NCBI GenBank assembly: GCA_964468375.1
Contig: CAYXUW010000001.1
Location: 37,445-101,444 of the forward strand
Source of the DNA: CAYXUW01 sp964468375
GTDB taxonomy: Bacteria; Planctomycetota; Phycisphaerae; Sedimentisphaerales; Anaerobacaceae
DNA: 64,000 bases
Reading direction: 5' to 3'
Position 1 is the stretch's first letter. Each line of letters begins with the position of its first letter. A program made the position numbers and the translations under genes. Below the pieces are notes generated by a model. The model worked only from the letters and a program-made list of their open reading frames with translations, did no database searches and was not told where the DNA came from. Shown here in pieces: positions 15,156 to 24,757 of this stretch.

Positions 15156-15790
15156 TATGTCGGTGTACAGGATTTGTTACAATTCTCTTGAAAAACCGTA
15201 ACGAAATAAGGAGTCCCTGCCAAAACAACAATATACCCATAGCTGTTATTCTGCAGACGGGGGGCCACGCCGTTAAGCGGGCAGCTCTCCGGGCCGCTCG
15301 GGCCGCAGCCAACGCTTTTGACCGTAATGCCTGAGCCGAGGCCTGAGGTTTTCTCCTCGCCGTCGGCGCCTATCATATTGCAGTTAATGGCAGGACTTGC
15401 TATCGGATCCTGCTTAATGCGAACCATTCGCACGCAGGGTACACAAGGATAGCCGACCCACCGCTTAACACCCTCATCATCTGTATTTTCAAACGCCGAA
15501 ATCAAATCACCCGCCGCAAGAGCCGGGACGTTATATGTAGTATAATTTTCAAAAAGATTTAATACTTCGTATTCCGGAGGGATGAATACGCCAAAGCTTG
15601 CCTGTTTATAGCATAAGTACACTCCAGTTGCTGAGCCGGCTTTCTGCTGCACCTGAAATAAATACATGTCGGAGACGGGACTAACGGTTGGCTGGGGTGG
15701 TTCAATTCTCAAAGGAGTTTTGTTCGTATCATTTTTTAACTGCTCAACATCTTGCGCAAGTTGATCTAATTGTCTTTTAAAATCAGTCAT
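15155..15790 (-). CDS. Tail fibre-like protein with N-terminal coiled coil
   Basis: 211 residues from the ATG at 15790 (a TTG at 15802 is in frame). Residues 1-25 form a short coiled coil ('QLDQLAQDVEQLKND'), suggesting oligomerisation, then the module shared with the 14625 gene ('GVYLCYKQ', 'NLFENYT', 'ALAAGDLISAF', 'VGYPCVPCVRM', 'SGLGSGI', 'GVAPRLQNNS'). The C-terminus is Cys-rich. Confidence 0.74.
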   Translation of the reverse strand: MTDFKRQLDQLAQDVEQLKNDTNKTPLRIEPPQPTVSPVSDMYLFQVQQKAGSATGVYLCYKQASFGVFIPPEYEVLNLFENYTTYNVPALAAGDLISAFENTDDEGVKRWVGYPCVPCVRMVRIKQDPIASPAINCNMIGADGEEKTSGLGSGITVKSVGCGPSGPESCPLNGVAPRLQNNSYGYIVVLAGTPYFVTVFQENCNKSCTPT

Positions 15791-15791
15791 A

Positions 15792-17849
15792 TTATTTCGC
15801 AAATATTCCGCTTATATCCAATTCGCCGTAATCTGTTCTGATTATTGTAGATTTTGATTGAAAATCCCATTGAATTGATGTCACTGTTGATTTAACAGCT
15901 TCTGTGCCTGCAACATCAGAATTTGTGATTAATGTGCCCACCGGTATCCCGGGATCTATTTCTTTGATTGCAATTTCGACCTTATCATGTCGACGACCAT
16001 ACCACGCTGCCGCGGCATTAAGAGCTGCCCTTAATCGGCTCCTGTCGTCTCTCAACAGATTATCATCGCAACCGTATTCAATTAACTCACCATCCTTATC
16101 AACACCCACAATTGTCCCCGGAACTATGTACCACAATTCAGCATCCGGAATGGTTATCAATAACGTTTTCTGATTTTCATAGTAATTAAATGCATGCACT
16201 ATTCTTATACTCTGGTCCGTTTCAATAAAAACAGTCGCTATGATATATTCATAATCTATTCCTGATTCCTCGATTTTCGCTTCATATACTGCCGGCTCAG
16301 CTTCATCCCAGTGATCTTTTGCAGCCAAATATTGCGGATTAAACCTCATAGAAATAGCCATCTCTCTCGACAATACTCTCACTGCTGCGTAGTGTTTTAA
16401 TCGTTTATCCGCATATTGATATTTACCTTCAGCACCCTTTACTAATATAAAAGGGGTGCGAAATTCTGGCTCCGCATAATCAGGATTGTTATCGATTGGC
16501 TCTTTATCGCTGTAATCAACACCGACTTGGAATGGTAAACTGTTTGAGAACTTCTTGTCAGCATTCCAGAAGCCCGCCTGCCGTCCGATATCCAGCTCCC
16601 CCGCCGGATCCAGAAACGGATTGACTATTATATCACCACTTGAACTGGGAAGGCTCCAATCCCAGTCATGGGGCACCCTAAAGATTGTGAATACGCGATC
16701 AAATTTATCTTCTTTTCTGAACTTATCGTTCAATTCGCCTTTTTCTTGGTCACTCAGTCCGTTATATTCTTCTGACGTCTTGGCCGCATTTTTAAATGCC
16801 GTTTCTGCCTCCTCACTCCACCCCTTCTCAAGACTCGGATGAGAAGAATCACCTTCCATATCAAAGTGCAAACTGCAGCAGCTTTTCATTTTACCGCCCT
16901 GTACCACAATCCGATCGTAAACATGAGTAATGTCCCTTTTGATATCCACTTTTATCTGCTCTTTTTTTGTCCATAGATCGGGCGCTACTATATTAAAATT
17001 CGCTGGCATAATAACCTCGTCCAGCTTAATGCTTTCATCTAAAAGGGAGAATGGCACGATATCAACTAAATTGCCGGTAATCACAACATGCCATCCGAGC
17101 CCGCGCCCCCTATTTATCAGATGATTGATTGCTATTCTTGTCTTCGTTGTTCTAAAGTCATAAATTCCTGTGATATTCTCAAGAGCTGTTTTAATTTCGC
17201 CGTTTGCTGCAAGGTGAAATTCTGGCCCGTTCTCATAATTATAATGAGCCAGAAAATACTCAATTATATCGTAGTTGCTCCATAGTTCATCATCAGAAGA
17301 AAAAATATAGGTTAACTCTTCAGTTTCCCTCATAAAAGAACGATTACCTATTATATTGCCGCCGAACTGATGCCTTCGGTTGAATATTGGCAAGTGATCA
17401 ATCCATTCTGGCTCATCTTCACCCGGATTTTTCACCCAGGCACCATCAAGCCAGGTATCTAATAGCGTTTCCAGCCCCCAGGCTTGTATTGTCTGGTCAG
17501 TGATTTTGACATTGCCGCTTTGACCAAGCAGTCTTAGCACTTCCGCTTGTATCAGTCCTGTCCACAACGCCGATTCATTATTTCCTCTCTGCGAGCGTAT
17601 TTGTATATAACAGTAAAGAAAAGACTCAACTTGCCCTCCATCTATCATCTGCTCCATATCTTCCCATTTGCCCTGACCATATCTCGTTCTTAGGGTCGCG
17701 TGGCTAGTGCTCGGCGCTATAGACAACGATGCTTCAAGCGGCTCAAAGTATGGCGCATATATCCATGCATCCGTCCAGTTCCATTTATAGTAAACTGCAT
17801 AGCGAATTTTACCATTCAATGTATTTTTATCAGGTGATATAACCGCCAT
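15792..17849 (-). CDS. Large tail tip/baseplate protein
   Basis: 685 residues. No textbook motif, but size, position after the tape measure block and content (a beta-rich N-terminus, central 'INRGRGLGWHVVITGNLVDIVPF' region seen here as INRGRGLGWHVVI and NLVDIVPF, and a C-terminal 'GRRHDKVEIAIKEIDPGIPVG'-type domain) resemble hub proteins that complete the tail tip. GAGAG before the ATG; one base from the preceding gene. Structural role inferred from order. Confidence 0.72.
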   Translation of the reverse strand: MAVISPDKNTLNGKIRYAVYYKWNWTDAWIYAPYFEPLEASLSIAPSTSHATLRTRYGQGKWEDMEQMIDGGQVESFLYCYIQIRSQRGNNESALWTGLIQAEVLRLLGQSGNVKITDQTIQAWGLETLLDTWLDGAWVKNPGEDEPEWIDHLPIFNRRHQFGGNIIGNRSFMRETEELTYIFSSDDELWSNYDIIEYFLAHYNYENGPEFHLAANGEIKTALENITGIYDFRTTKTRIAINHLINRGRGLGWHVVITGNLVDIVPFSLLDESIKLDEVIMPANFNIVAPDLWTKKEQIKVDIKRDITHVYDRIVVQGGKMKSCCSLHFDMEGDSSHPSLEKGWSEEAETAFKNAAKTSEEYNGLSDQEKGELNDKFRKEDKFDRVFTIFRVPHDWDWSLPSSSGDIIVNPFLDPAGELDIGRQAGFWNADKKFSNSLPFQVGVDYSDKEPIDNNPDYAEPEFRTPFILVKGAEGKYQYADKRLKHYAAVRVLSREMAISMRFNPQYLAAKDHWDEAEPAVYEAKIEESGIDYEYIIATVFIETDQSIRIVHAFNYYENQKTLLITIPDAELWYIVPGTIVGVDKDGELIEYGCDDNLLRDDRSRLRAALNAAAAWYGRRHDKVEIAIKEIDPGIPVGTLITNSDVAGTEAVKSTVTSIQWDFQSKSTIIRTDYGELDISGIFAK

Positions 17850-19781
17850 TTATATACTCTCCGCCGCTTCTCCCAAAAAAGTTCTGCCGGTCGGTTTGTT
17901 CGGTCCTTCATCGGACGCTGTGCAGGAATAAATATCAGTGTTAATACTATCTATTGATTCTTCGCCGGCAATAATTCTTGTCCTCACAAGTACTTTCAAA
18001 ATATCTTCGTTATCAGCAGACGGACTTGTCCATTTAAGAACAGCCCTATTATTTAGTTTGTTCATTGCTATTATTACCGGCTCGTCAACATCCGGGTTTG
18101 GGTCACTTCCATCATCTGTAAAATAAATAAGCCAGTGTGTAGCTGCATATTCATCATCATCGTCAAACAGGTATTGTGCTGTTACATAACCGGTCGCACC
18201 TGCTGCAGGCGTGATATTTACATCCAACGGGGCATCCGGATCTGGTATAATAAATTGGCCATCGGCATCAGTCTTTATTTTCCAAGATGTTATATTCAAT
18301 GAAACAAGGTTGTATTTATTTCTCCGTCGAGTAACCAAGTGCAGCTCAGCGGACGGTTCAACTGATGTCACATATGGCAATTCTACAAATGTCTCATCTG
18401 GTTCACCTTCGAGATCCGGTTCTTCGTCCACACCCCTATATAACTCGTATCTATCGAGCGAATTGTCTGCAATCCTGTAATGACCTTCCGCTTCGCCGCT
18501 CTTTGGCACTGGTACAATTTTAATTTTAGTTACACAATTAACTTCTTTCAGTTCACCGATATTTACCTGACCCGTCGGCGATAATGTAATGCCCGCTTCG
18601 GCAGCTGCCTCGGTTACTTGTTTTTTATTCTCAGCCGCTGCCGGCGATAGTGTGATGCCCGCTTCGGCAGTCACCTCGGTTACTTGTTTTTTATTCTCCG
18701 CTGCCGCCGGTGATAATGTAATTCCTGCCTCAGCAGTTACTTCTTTGATCTGTTTTTTTGTGATATCGCAAAGCTGCCACGCCAGTATATTATCGATAGA
18801 CGGCGAAGCTGTTCTGCCCTCAACCACTTCCAGCCACAACCATATTCCAATCATCTCATCCGTATCGAGTGGTTCTATATCAAGTCCTGTTGCCGGTGTA
18901 ATTCCCGTCGACCATGATAATCCCGATACGGCATCCGTGTCATGTTCATCTTCACAGACCGTGAACTGGTCATCGACCGGTTCTTCAGCCGCTATCTTAA
19001 TTCCAGGCACCGCATCTAATGTATCATCTGCCGCACCTGCACTTTCACTTGTTCCCAGCAATCCTCTTCCTGTTGCAGGTACAGTCAGAACAGTATCCGT
19101 CCTTGATGAGTAATAAATGATTTCCCTTAAACTGCCACTGCTATCTGTTATTCTACAAAAACCTGTTGCCGGCCAGTCCACAAACGTTCCACTTGTCCCA
19201 ATTGTTCCGGCTCCGGAACCGCCTAGCTGTGACGAATCACTTACTTGCTGCGTAGCCAATGTTTTAATCCATACTTTCAGGTTCCTAACTTCATTCCCCC
19301 CTAGATTTTTTATTGCCAGGCATCGAAGCTTGACTTGTGCTTCTCCGCTGGGTACATTCGACGAACCTATTGTATTGTTAAATACTGACACTAGTTTTAT
19401 TGTAGTCGAACCAACTAAAGCGGCGGCCGTATGCCTGCTGATAATTATGTATTTCGCCAGGTCAGTTCCTGATTGGAGCATCTTTGTTTGCCCGTTGGCT
19501 ATTTCAACGATTGCTCCCGGACTATCCCCAGGCGCAGACCACCGCATACTATCACCACTTATAGTTTCTAATAATCCCAATCCAAAGCCATTGGCCCCGC
19601 TAATCCTCTCTATTACAATTCCCTGTATCGACCAACTCGGAAGAAAGCCGATTTGCTCTTCACGAGTTGAGCTACGATAATTCCCAAAGCTTAAATCAGG
19701 ATCTTCCTGCGCACCACCATCACTGGTTGCGCCGGTTAGGAATAAGCCTAAGGCGTCCGAGAAGGTATATTGTTCCGGCAT
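17850..19781 (-). CDS. Large tail protein with 22-residue tandem repeats
   Basis: 643 residues. An N-terminal 330-residue beta-rich region is followed by three near-perfect 22-residue repeats of the form KKQ-TEVTAEAGITLSPAAAEN (about residues 342-407) and a decayed fourth. A fibronectin-like C-terminal part follows ('VLKWTSPSADNEDILKVLVRTR'). Early segments such as 'QMLQSGTDLAKYIIISRHTAAA' are typical of tail surface proteins. Likely part of the tail tip or side fibre. AAGGA precedes the ATG. Confidence 0.72.
   Translation of the reverse strand: MPEQYTFSDALGLFLTGATSDGGAQEDPDLSFGNYRSSTREEQIGFLPSWSIQGIVIERISGANGFGLGLLETISGDSMRWSAPGDSPGAIVEIANGQTKMLQSGTDLAKYIIISRHTAAALVGSTTIKLVSVFNNTIGSSNVPSGEAQVKLRCLAIKNLGGNEVRNLKVWIKTLATQQVSDSSQLGGSGAGTIGTSGTFVDWPATGFCRITDSSGSLREIIYYSSRTDTVLTVPATGRGLLGTSESAGAADDTLDAVPGIKIAAEEPVDDQFTVCEDEHDTDAVSGLSWSTGITPATGLDIEPLDTDEMIGIWLWLEVVEGRTASPSIDNILAWQLCDITKKQIKEVTAEAGITLSPAAAENKKQVTEVTAEAGITLSPAAAENKKQVTEAAAEAGITLSPTGQVNIGELKEVNCVTKIKIVPVPKSGEAEGHYRIADNSLDRYELYRGVDEEPDLEGEPDETFVELPYVTSVEPSAELHLVTRRRNKYNLVSLNITSWKIKTDADGQFIIPDPDAPLDVNITPAAGATGYVTAQYLFDDDDEYAATHWLIYFTDDGSDPNPDVDEPVIIAMNKLNNRAVLKWTSPSADNEDILKVLVRTRIIAGEESIDSINTDIYSCTASDEGPNKPTGRTFLGEAAESI
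18561..18758. repeat. Three 66-bp tandem repeats inside the tail gene
   Basis: Units at 18693-18758, 18627-18692 and 18561-18626 encode 22-residue repeats. A degenerate fourth covers 18495-18560. Copy number may vary between strains by slippage. Confidence 0.85.
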
Positions 19782-19791
19782 AAAAATCCTT

Positions 19792-20313
19792 CTATGCTGC
19801 CGCAGCTGTTAATGTATAAGTTACCTTAAGAACATCACCATCAATGACTGCTTCATCGCCGCCATCAAATAACGCGGTGCAAAGCAATTTCCCGGATGTG
19901 CCGCCTTTAGTATTATCATTTGTAAGAAACATTCCTTTCATTGTTTCAGTCGCATTAATGAAGAAGGCGCATATTTCCGTGTTGGCTATTTGCTGGCTAC
20001 TCGCCGCGGCGAATGTTATTTGCGGGCGGGCTGACTGACTGTATTCATCCCCTTCTTCCCATCCGGCATGGCTTGCCATCGTATCACCCGCTGCCAAGGC
20101 AGAATAATTATCATCCCTGATAAGCCCGACATACCAGGACGGCTTTGTTTCAGAGCCGAGAACAACATCAAGCAAATAATTCAGTCCTTCGTTTGTCGTT
20201 CCGTTTTTGGCAGTTTTCTTCCATTTCAGCCGACCGTTTTTGTCAAAACATGACACGGTAAAATATCCGGCAAACCTAAGACCACTGTTTTGATATTTTT
20301 CTGGTAATTTCAT
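19792..20313 (-). CDS. Tail-associated 'WYVGLI' family protein
   Basis: 173 residues. The run 'WYVGLIRDDNYSALAAGDTMASHAGW' (seen as WYVGLI, ALAAGDTMASHAGW) followed by 'YSQSARPQITF' matches a beta-sandwich domain frequent in phage tail and head-decoration proteins. Strong AGGAG site. Likely a virion surface component. Confidence 0.78.
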   Translation of the reverse strand: MKLPEKYQNSGLRFAGYFTVSCFDKNGRLKWKKTAKNGTTNEGLNYLLDVVLGSETKPSWYVGLIRDDNYSALAAGDTMASHAGWEEGDEYSQSARPQITFAAASSQQIANTEICAFFINATETMKGMFLTNDNTKGGTSGKLLCTALFDGGDEAVIDGDVLKVTYTLTAAAA

Positions 20314-20328
20314 AAAATACTCCTGTAA

Positions 20329-21126
20329 TTATAAGTAACTTCCCAAGGTTACAGTCGCTGTTCCAGTAGCGCCATTATGTGCGGCATATATCCCCTCCAT
20401 TGGAGATACAGAAGGCCTTGCATAATATGGTCCCTCCTTATTGCCCAAAGCCGACGATATTATCCAGTTGTCCCCATCAGACCAGATGAAATAACTGCCC
20501 CCCTCTATACGGTAATACTTTTCATTGTTGTAGATTCCGGTATAAAAATAATTACCTTCTATATTTGGCGTGCCAGTAGTTGTTGCAAAGCACATATCAG
20601 GTGGCTCATCCGTCTCATAGATTACAACCTGTTTTGAAACTTGTTCATAAGCATAATTTACACCAGGCACATCCGGCCTGCGAACCATAAGAACTGCAAA
20701 TTCCTTTGCGGTGCCTTCATTACCATTTACCCCTATTGGCACTACTCTGAAATGATGAATCTGCCCATCTTCGAGAAACCTGCTTTGCCATTGCAGATAT
20801 CCGTTATTTTCCGGCATCTTTTTGCGCTCGGTCCATACTTCATCGATTTTTTCATCCACTCTATAATAATCTGTTCCTTCCACAAAAAACCACCCTAGCC
20901 GGGTTTTGCCAGGGAATACTTGCATTGGCTGAATATCTGAATCGTCCAACACCTCCACTACCGATGATTCATCCAAATTCAGCGCAATGGTATATGACGT
21001 TTGTTGCGTTTCCGCGATAAGCACACCATCAAGGTATATATAAAATGTCGGATCCTCCTTGTCGCTCGAGTAGCTAAGTTCCCAGCTATATGCTCCAGTT
21101 CTGACAAATTTTATTATCGTTACCAT
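20329..21126 (-). CDS. Tail protein, fibronectin-like
   Basis: 265 residues, beta-rich. 'GAYSWELSYSSDKEDPTFYIYLDG' and 'RVVPIGVNGNEGTAKEFAVLMVR', here cut to SWELSYSS and FRVVPIGVNGNEG, resemble tandem fibronectin type III-like folds seen in tail tips. Sits directly after the small gene at 21129 in the tail operon. Confidence 0.7.
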   Translation of the reverse strand: MVTIIKFVRTGAYSWELSYSSDKEDPTFYIYLDGVLIAETQQTSYTIALNLDESSVVEVLDDSDIQPMQVFPGKTRLGWFFVEGTDYYRVDEKIDEVWTERKKMPENNGYLQWQSRFLEDGQIHHFRVVPIGVNGNEGTAKEFAVLMVRRPDVPGVNYAYEQVSKQVVIYETDEPPDMCFATTTGTPNIEGNYFYTGIYNNEKYYRIEGGSYFIWSDGDNWIISSALGNKEGPYYARPSVSPMEGIYAAHNGATGTATVTLGSYL

Positions 21127-21128
21127 AT

Positions 21129-21515
21129 TTATCCCCCCGCACTTGTGGGCTTGACTACCCAGGCCGCCCTCACCAAGTAATCATTGCCCGCCGGCACAGG
21201 ATTAATCATTTTTTGCGGTGGACCGGTCACTCTGACCTCGACTATCAGCACATCATTTACGCTTCTGCCCTGGTCGTCTTCTATAATGACTGTTTCGCCT
21301 TTCAGCGCCGCATAGTCATCCGGCCGGCCGTTGGCTGTTTCCAAACTGCTCAATCCTTCAATTGTGCGTAGAACCAATTCTTCGGCTTTTAATGCGTTTG
21401 CACGAAAAGCTACTCCGTCTGTCCCCGGCCTGTCGATTATTTGAATGTCCGAGGCCAATAAGGGTATCTGTGGCCCTTCTATTCGCAAAAAATCAAATGA
21501 ACTTATACTGCCCAT
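21129..21515 (-). CDS. Tail protein following the tape measure
   Basis: 128 residues. Position directly after the tape measure with a one-base overlap (TAATG) and the 'RPGTDGVAFRANALKAEE' segment near the N-terminus suggest a distal-tail or tip adaptor. Function by order only. Confidence 0.7.
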   Translation of the reverse strand: MGSISSFDFLRIEGPQIPLLASDIQIIDRPGTDGVAFRANALKAEELVLRTIEGLSSLETANGRPDDYAALKGETVIIEDDQGRSVNDVLIVEVRVTGPPQKMINPVPAGNDYLVRAAWVVKPTSAGG

Positions 21516-23215
21516 TATTCATCCGGCCCGAGTCGGGCTGAAGTAACTCCCGTGGTCATTTTTTCTACAAATTGATCGATTGCTTCTGTATTCCTTTTAA
21601 GGGCTTTTGTATGTTCTTCCATTGCTTCAGCAATTCCATAGTAAGCTTCTATGCCCCGTGTATAATGCTTTGGCCTCCCTATTCCGCCTGCCAGCCCGGC
21701 CTCTCTTGCCACCATTTTCCTGAATTCATCTGTTGCTAATTCACCCTTTCTGCCTACTAATTCAAAACCCTCTGTGGCTTCGTAAACATCTTTTAGATAA
21801 TCAGGCCGTATACTAAACGGCGAAGGTTGATACGTTTGACGATATAATCGCAGCAATCTGTTCCTCTCCGGAGAACCCGCCTCGGACTCTTTTATAGCCA
21901 ATAATAAATTTTCCTGTAAAACATTTTGAGCCATATTAAACATCCGGAATTTTTCGGGAGTAAGCCCAAAACGTATTATGTCCCCCCATCCTCTGACGTT
22001 CGCATCGGCCTGCTTAATCGTTTCGGTAGTTATCTCGCTTAATACTGCGAACGGGCTTTTCTTTTCACCCGTTGTTGCAGCTCCTGTTTCGGCGAACGTT
22101 GCATGACGTGTTTTAACGGCCAATGGTAATCTTTGGAATTGTTCTGCCATTACATCTACAATATCGCTTGACACTTTTTCCATAATTGCAGGCAGCACTT
22201 CCTCGTATTTGCGTCGTGAAGTCGCGCTGAACATTTGCTGAAAATACTGGTACCCCTTGCCACCGACTGCCAATTTAAATACATCCTCCGCCGCCGGTCC
22301 TTTTTCGCGGGCTTCTTCGTAAAGTCCGGCTGTGAACCAGTAGCGCTCCACCGCCCCCATTTCCCCCCATTCCTTTCCTTTTCTGGCCGCTTCTCCTGAT
22401 AGATATTCATGCGCTTTTTTGGACCTTCCGGTTCCATACAGCATCGATGACATTAACGTTTGACCTGATTTCTCCAAACCGGCCGCTTCTATTGCGGTTG
22501 TCAGCAAAGCAAGCGTCTGGGCGAGAGTAAAGCCGTATTCCTTGGCCGTCGACTGCACCGTCATAAGCTGTGGTATATATTGCCCCACATCTGCCAATGA
22601 CGCTTTGGTTCCTCCGTAAACCGCAGAAAATAGTTCCGACTGTTCTTTGGGCGTGGCGGCTTCCCATTTTTTAATCACCGCCGGAATAAGCGCAAGCTCC
22701 TCCGGCTGAATCCGGGCCGGTCCTGCAAATTTTAAAGCTGCTTCCGCCGCCGTTATTGCGGCGGGACCTGTTCCCAGCGCAGATTCCATATAGAATTTTA
22801 ACGAAGCGGCCGTACCGAACGGGACGGATGTTTTTAGTGCCAAGGCCTCAGTTTCTTTTCTGATTTTCTGTATATTTCCTAACGATACATCGCCCCGAAG
22901 ATGTGCCAGTTTAAGTATGCGCTCCTCATTCGTAAGGGCTATATCGTACATTTCTTTTTGCGATTGTTTTATTTTTTCCGTCTCCTCGGAAACATTCCGC
23001 AGTCCCCTCACGAAAGTGGCGACGCTGGCGATTCCCGCCGCCCAGCCCATAATTGATTTGCCTATACCTTCCAGTGACTGGCTGGTCTGCTTCCCCTGAC
23101 GGCTCAGTTTTTTCTGGCCGTCAATGGCCTTGTTTTGAAGATCCACAACTTTGAGAAAGGCATTTACTGCCTTGGCCTCTTTAGCTTCTAAGACAAATGT
23201 GGTCTTCTGTCCCAT
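21515..23215 (-). CDS. Tail tape measure protein
   Basis: 566 residues, mostly helical. An N-terminal coiled coil is followed by a hydrophobic segment (GWAAGIASVATFV, about residues 57-69) and a second coiled coil ('EETEKIKQSQKEMYD'), the usual layout of tape measure proteins. It lies two genes after the tail chaperone with the frameshift site, as expected. It sets tail length and is ejected with DNA. One-base overlaps with both neighbours. Confidence 0.85.
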   Translation of the reverse strand: MGQKTTFVLEAKEAKAVNAFLKVVDLQNKAIDGQKKLSRQGKQTSQSLEGIGKSIMGWAAGIASVATFVRGLRNVSEETEKIKQSQKEMYDIALTNEERILKLAHLRGDVSLGNIQKIRKETEALALKTSVPFGTAASLKFYMESALGTGPAAITAAEAALKFAGPARIQPEELALIPAVIKKWEAATPKEQSELFSAVYGGTKASLADVGQYIPQLMTVQSTAKEYGFTLAQTLALLTTAIEAAGLEKSGQTLMSSMLYGTGRSKKAHEYLSGEAARKGKEWGEMGAVERYWFTAGLYEEAREKGPAAEDVFKLAVGGKGYQYFQQMFSATSRRKYEEVLPAIMEKVSSDIVDVMAEQFQRLPLAVKTRHATFAETGAATTGEKKSPFAVLSEITTETIKQADANVRGWGDIIRFGLTPEKFRMFNMAQNVLQENLLLAIKESEAGSPERNRLLRLYRQTYQPSPFSIRPDYLKDVYEATEGFELVGRKGELATDEFRKMVAREAGLAGGIGRPKHYTRGIEAYYGIAEAMEEHTKALKRNTEAIDQFVEKMTTGVTSARLGPDE

Positions 23216-23715
23216 TATCTATACATCCTTCTTTTTCTGATCATATTAAGCTGACCGCTGACTCTTTCGTTTAATCTCTTGGCCATTGCCACCGCTTCTC
23301 CTTTTGTTACTGCTGTTGCTTCGGCAGCCATGTCCGGATGCACTGAACCGCCTGGCTTGACTGCAACTCCTGGCTTCCATGTTGGCCTCATCCAGAAATA
23401 TCTCGGCGCCTTCATAACTCCTTTTGCTATTTTGGAAGTTCCGCTGACCCTGACACTTCGCATCAGCATTCTCTTGGACTTGCCGGTGTATTCAAGAGGA
23501 CCGGCCATTGGTTTTTCTTTTGCTTTGCGGCGAGTATATCTAATCGTCCTCGGAAGATATTTATATTTACGTTCTGCTCCTTTCTTAAAATGGTGCGGTA
23601 AAATTTTCCGATGCCAGTTTGTTACAAGTTCTACAAGTCCTGCTTTTACGAGTTGTCTGAACTCCTTCGGCAGGTCTTTTCCTCCCCCTTCGATTACAAG
23701 CATGCCTCGTATCAT
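23215..23715 (-). CDS. Basic head-tail or minor tail protein
   Basis: 166 residues, highly basic, with 'YLPRTIRYTRRKAKEKP' and 'KRMLMRSVRVSGT' segments typical of HK97 gp10-like or Mu gpG-like morphogenesis proteins. Lies between chaperone and tape measure genes. No ribosome site of note; the start is next to the stop of the frameshifted chaperone frame, so coupling is likely. Confidence 0.68.
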   Translation of the reverse strand: MIRGMLVIEGGGKDLPKEFRQLVKAGLVELVTNWHRKILPHHFKKGAERKYKYLPRTIRYTRRKAKEKPMAGPLEYTGKSKRMLMRSVRVSGTSKIAKGVMKAPRYFWMRPTWKPGVAVKPGGSVHPDMAAEATAVTKGEAVAMAKRLNERVSGQLNMIRKRRMYR

Positions 23716-23718
23716 TTA

Positions 23719-23838
23719 TTATTCTGTACTCAGCCATTTCAAATCTGCGAACGTCGGGTAATACTCCTTCAGCAGGCCGGCTCTCCACATCTTAAATATC
23801 AGCCGTCGCTTGGGTGTTTTTCGGTCTCGTTTTTTTTT
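23719..23838 (-). other. -1 frameshift site and extension frame of the tail chaperone
   Basis: Near the end of the upstream gene a run of nine A (minus strand, 23838-23830) creates the slippery heptamer A-AAA-AAC. After a -1 slip the frame stays open for 39 codons, reading RDRKTPKRR... and ending MWRAGLLKEYYPTFADLKWL-type residues, and stops at 23719, next to the following ATG. This is the G/GT arrangement of tail assembly chaperones. Confidence 0.8.
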
Positions 23839-24530
23839 AACGTTTGTTTCATTAATTCCAATACCGCCGGCACATCTATTACCGCTTCCATAATCTCTTG
23901 CAAGTTCTGTGACGTAATAAGCTTCAGCAGATTTGCCTCTTCCGCCCCTACACGATAATTAAAGGCAATAGCGTCGATGGCAAACTTCATTCCCTCGGAA
24001 ATAGTCAGCTCTATTTCTTCCTTCTGTTCCGCCTGGCTGATACCTAACCTGAATTCTTCCCAGATTTTCTCTGCCCTCTGTCCTAACTGCGCATATTGCG
24101 GCAGTAGCCCGCCGCTTATAACCTCCCCGTTTTTGCCGAGTATCAATGTCTGCGGCAGCGCTATCCCTGCTGGGAATTTTCTCGCAATCGGTATCAGCCA
24201 TTTTTCTCCGTCACCCAGTTTTACCTCGTGGCCTTCAAGCTGAACTTCCCGCTGCAGCTCTCTTTCCGTCGGCTTATTGTTTTTATAGAAGCCGGTGTAA
24301 TATTTTTCGTTCAGACTCCGCTCCCATTCCTGCTCGGCCGGTTTGAAGTAAAGATGTGTCGCGTCGCTGCCTATGCAAATCAACGTGCATTCCTTACCGC
24401 CCGGCCCCTGTGCGGTGTATCTCTGAGAAAAATTTGGTATGATATCGCCGAAGATATTCATGAGCCCGGCCTCTTCGAGCTTTCTTTCATTTACCGAATT
24501 GCAATTCGGTATCGCGTATAAAAAGTGCAT
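23799..24530 (-). CDS. Tail assembly chaperone (G-type, 0 frame)
   Basis: 243 residues. The N-terminal part holds strands such as 'THLYFKPAEQEWERSLNEKYY'; the C-terminal part is helical ('YRVGAEEANLLKLI', 'VLELMKQTLKK') and ends at the slippery site. Position between tail tube and tape measure genes plus the -1 site identify the chaperone that coats the tape measure during tail assembly. GGGAGG before the ATG. The extended product would have about 270 residues. Confidence 0.8.
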   Translation of the reverse strand: MHFLYAIPNCNSVNERKLEEAGLMNIFGDIIPNFSQRYTAQGPGGKECTLICIGSDATHLYFKPAEQEWERSLNEKYYTGFYKNNKPTERELQREVQLEGHEVKLGDGEKWLIPIARKFPAGIALPQTLILGKNGEVISGGLLPQYAQLGQRAEKIWEEFRLGISQAEQKEEIELTISEGMKFAIDAIAFNYRVGAEEANLLKLITSQNLQEIMEAVIDVPAVLELMKQTLKKNETEKHPSDG

Positions 24531-24541
24531 CTTGCCTCCCG

Positions 24542-24757
24542 TTAAACTTTGCCGGCTTTCAGGTCTCTTGCCGCCTGCTGCGCCTCTCTTTTTTCGGCCA
24601 GCGCCTTCCGGCAGGCCTCGGCGTGCTGCTGTTTCTCCTGCGTTGTCATCTTCGCCGTATTTTTACTGACCAAATTCTCGTATACCCGCTCCGCTTTCTT
24701 CTGCCGCTCGATTGCCTCTTGCAGCCTCGTATTCTCCCGTTTCTCTTCTTTTGCCAT
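24542..24757 (-). CDS. Small coiled-coil protein
   Basis: 71 residues from the ATG at 24757 behind AAGGGCGG. Almost entirely charged helix with heptads ('RLQEAIERQKKAERVYENL'). Lies between tail tube and chaperone genes. Possibly an assembly factor; no family recognised. Confidence 0.65.
   Translation of the reverse strand: MAKEEKRENTRLQEAIERQKKAERVYENLVSKNTAKMTTQEKQQHAEACRKALAEKREAQQAARDLKAGKV

Noticed and set aside
13983..15790. Diversity-generating retroelement (variable tail repeats)
   Set aside because: The paralogous tail genes are similar but no reverse transcriptase or template repeat is present in the window.
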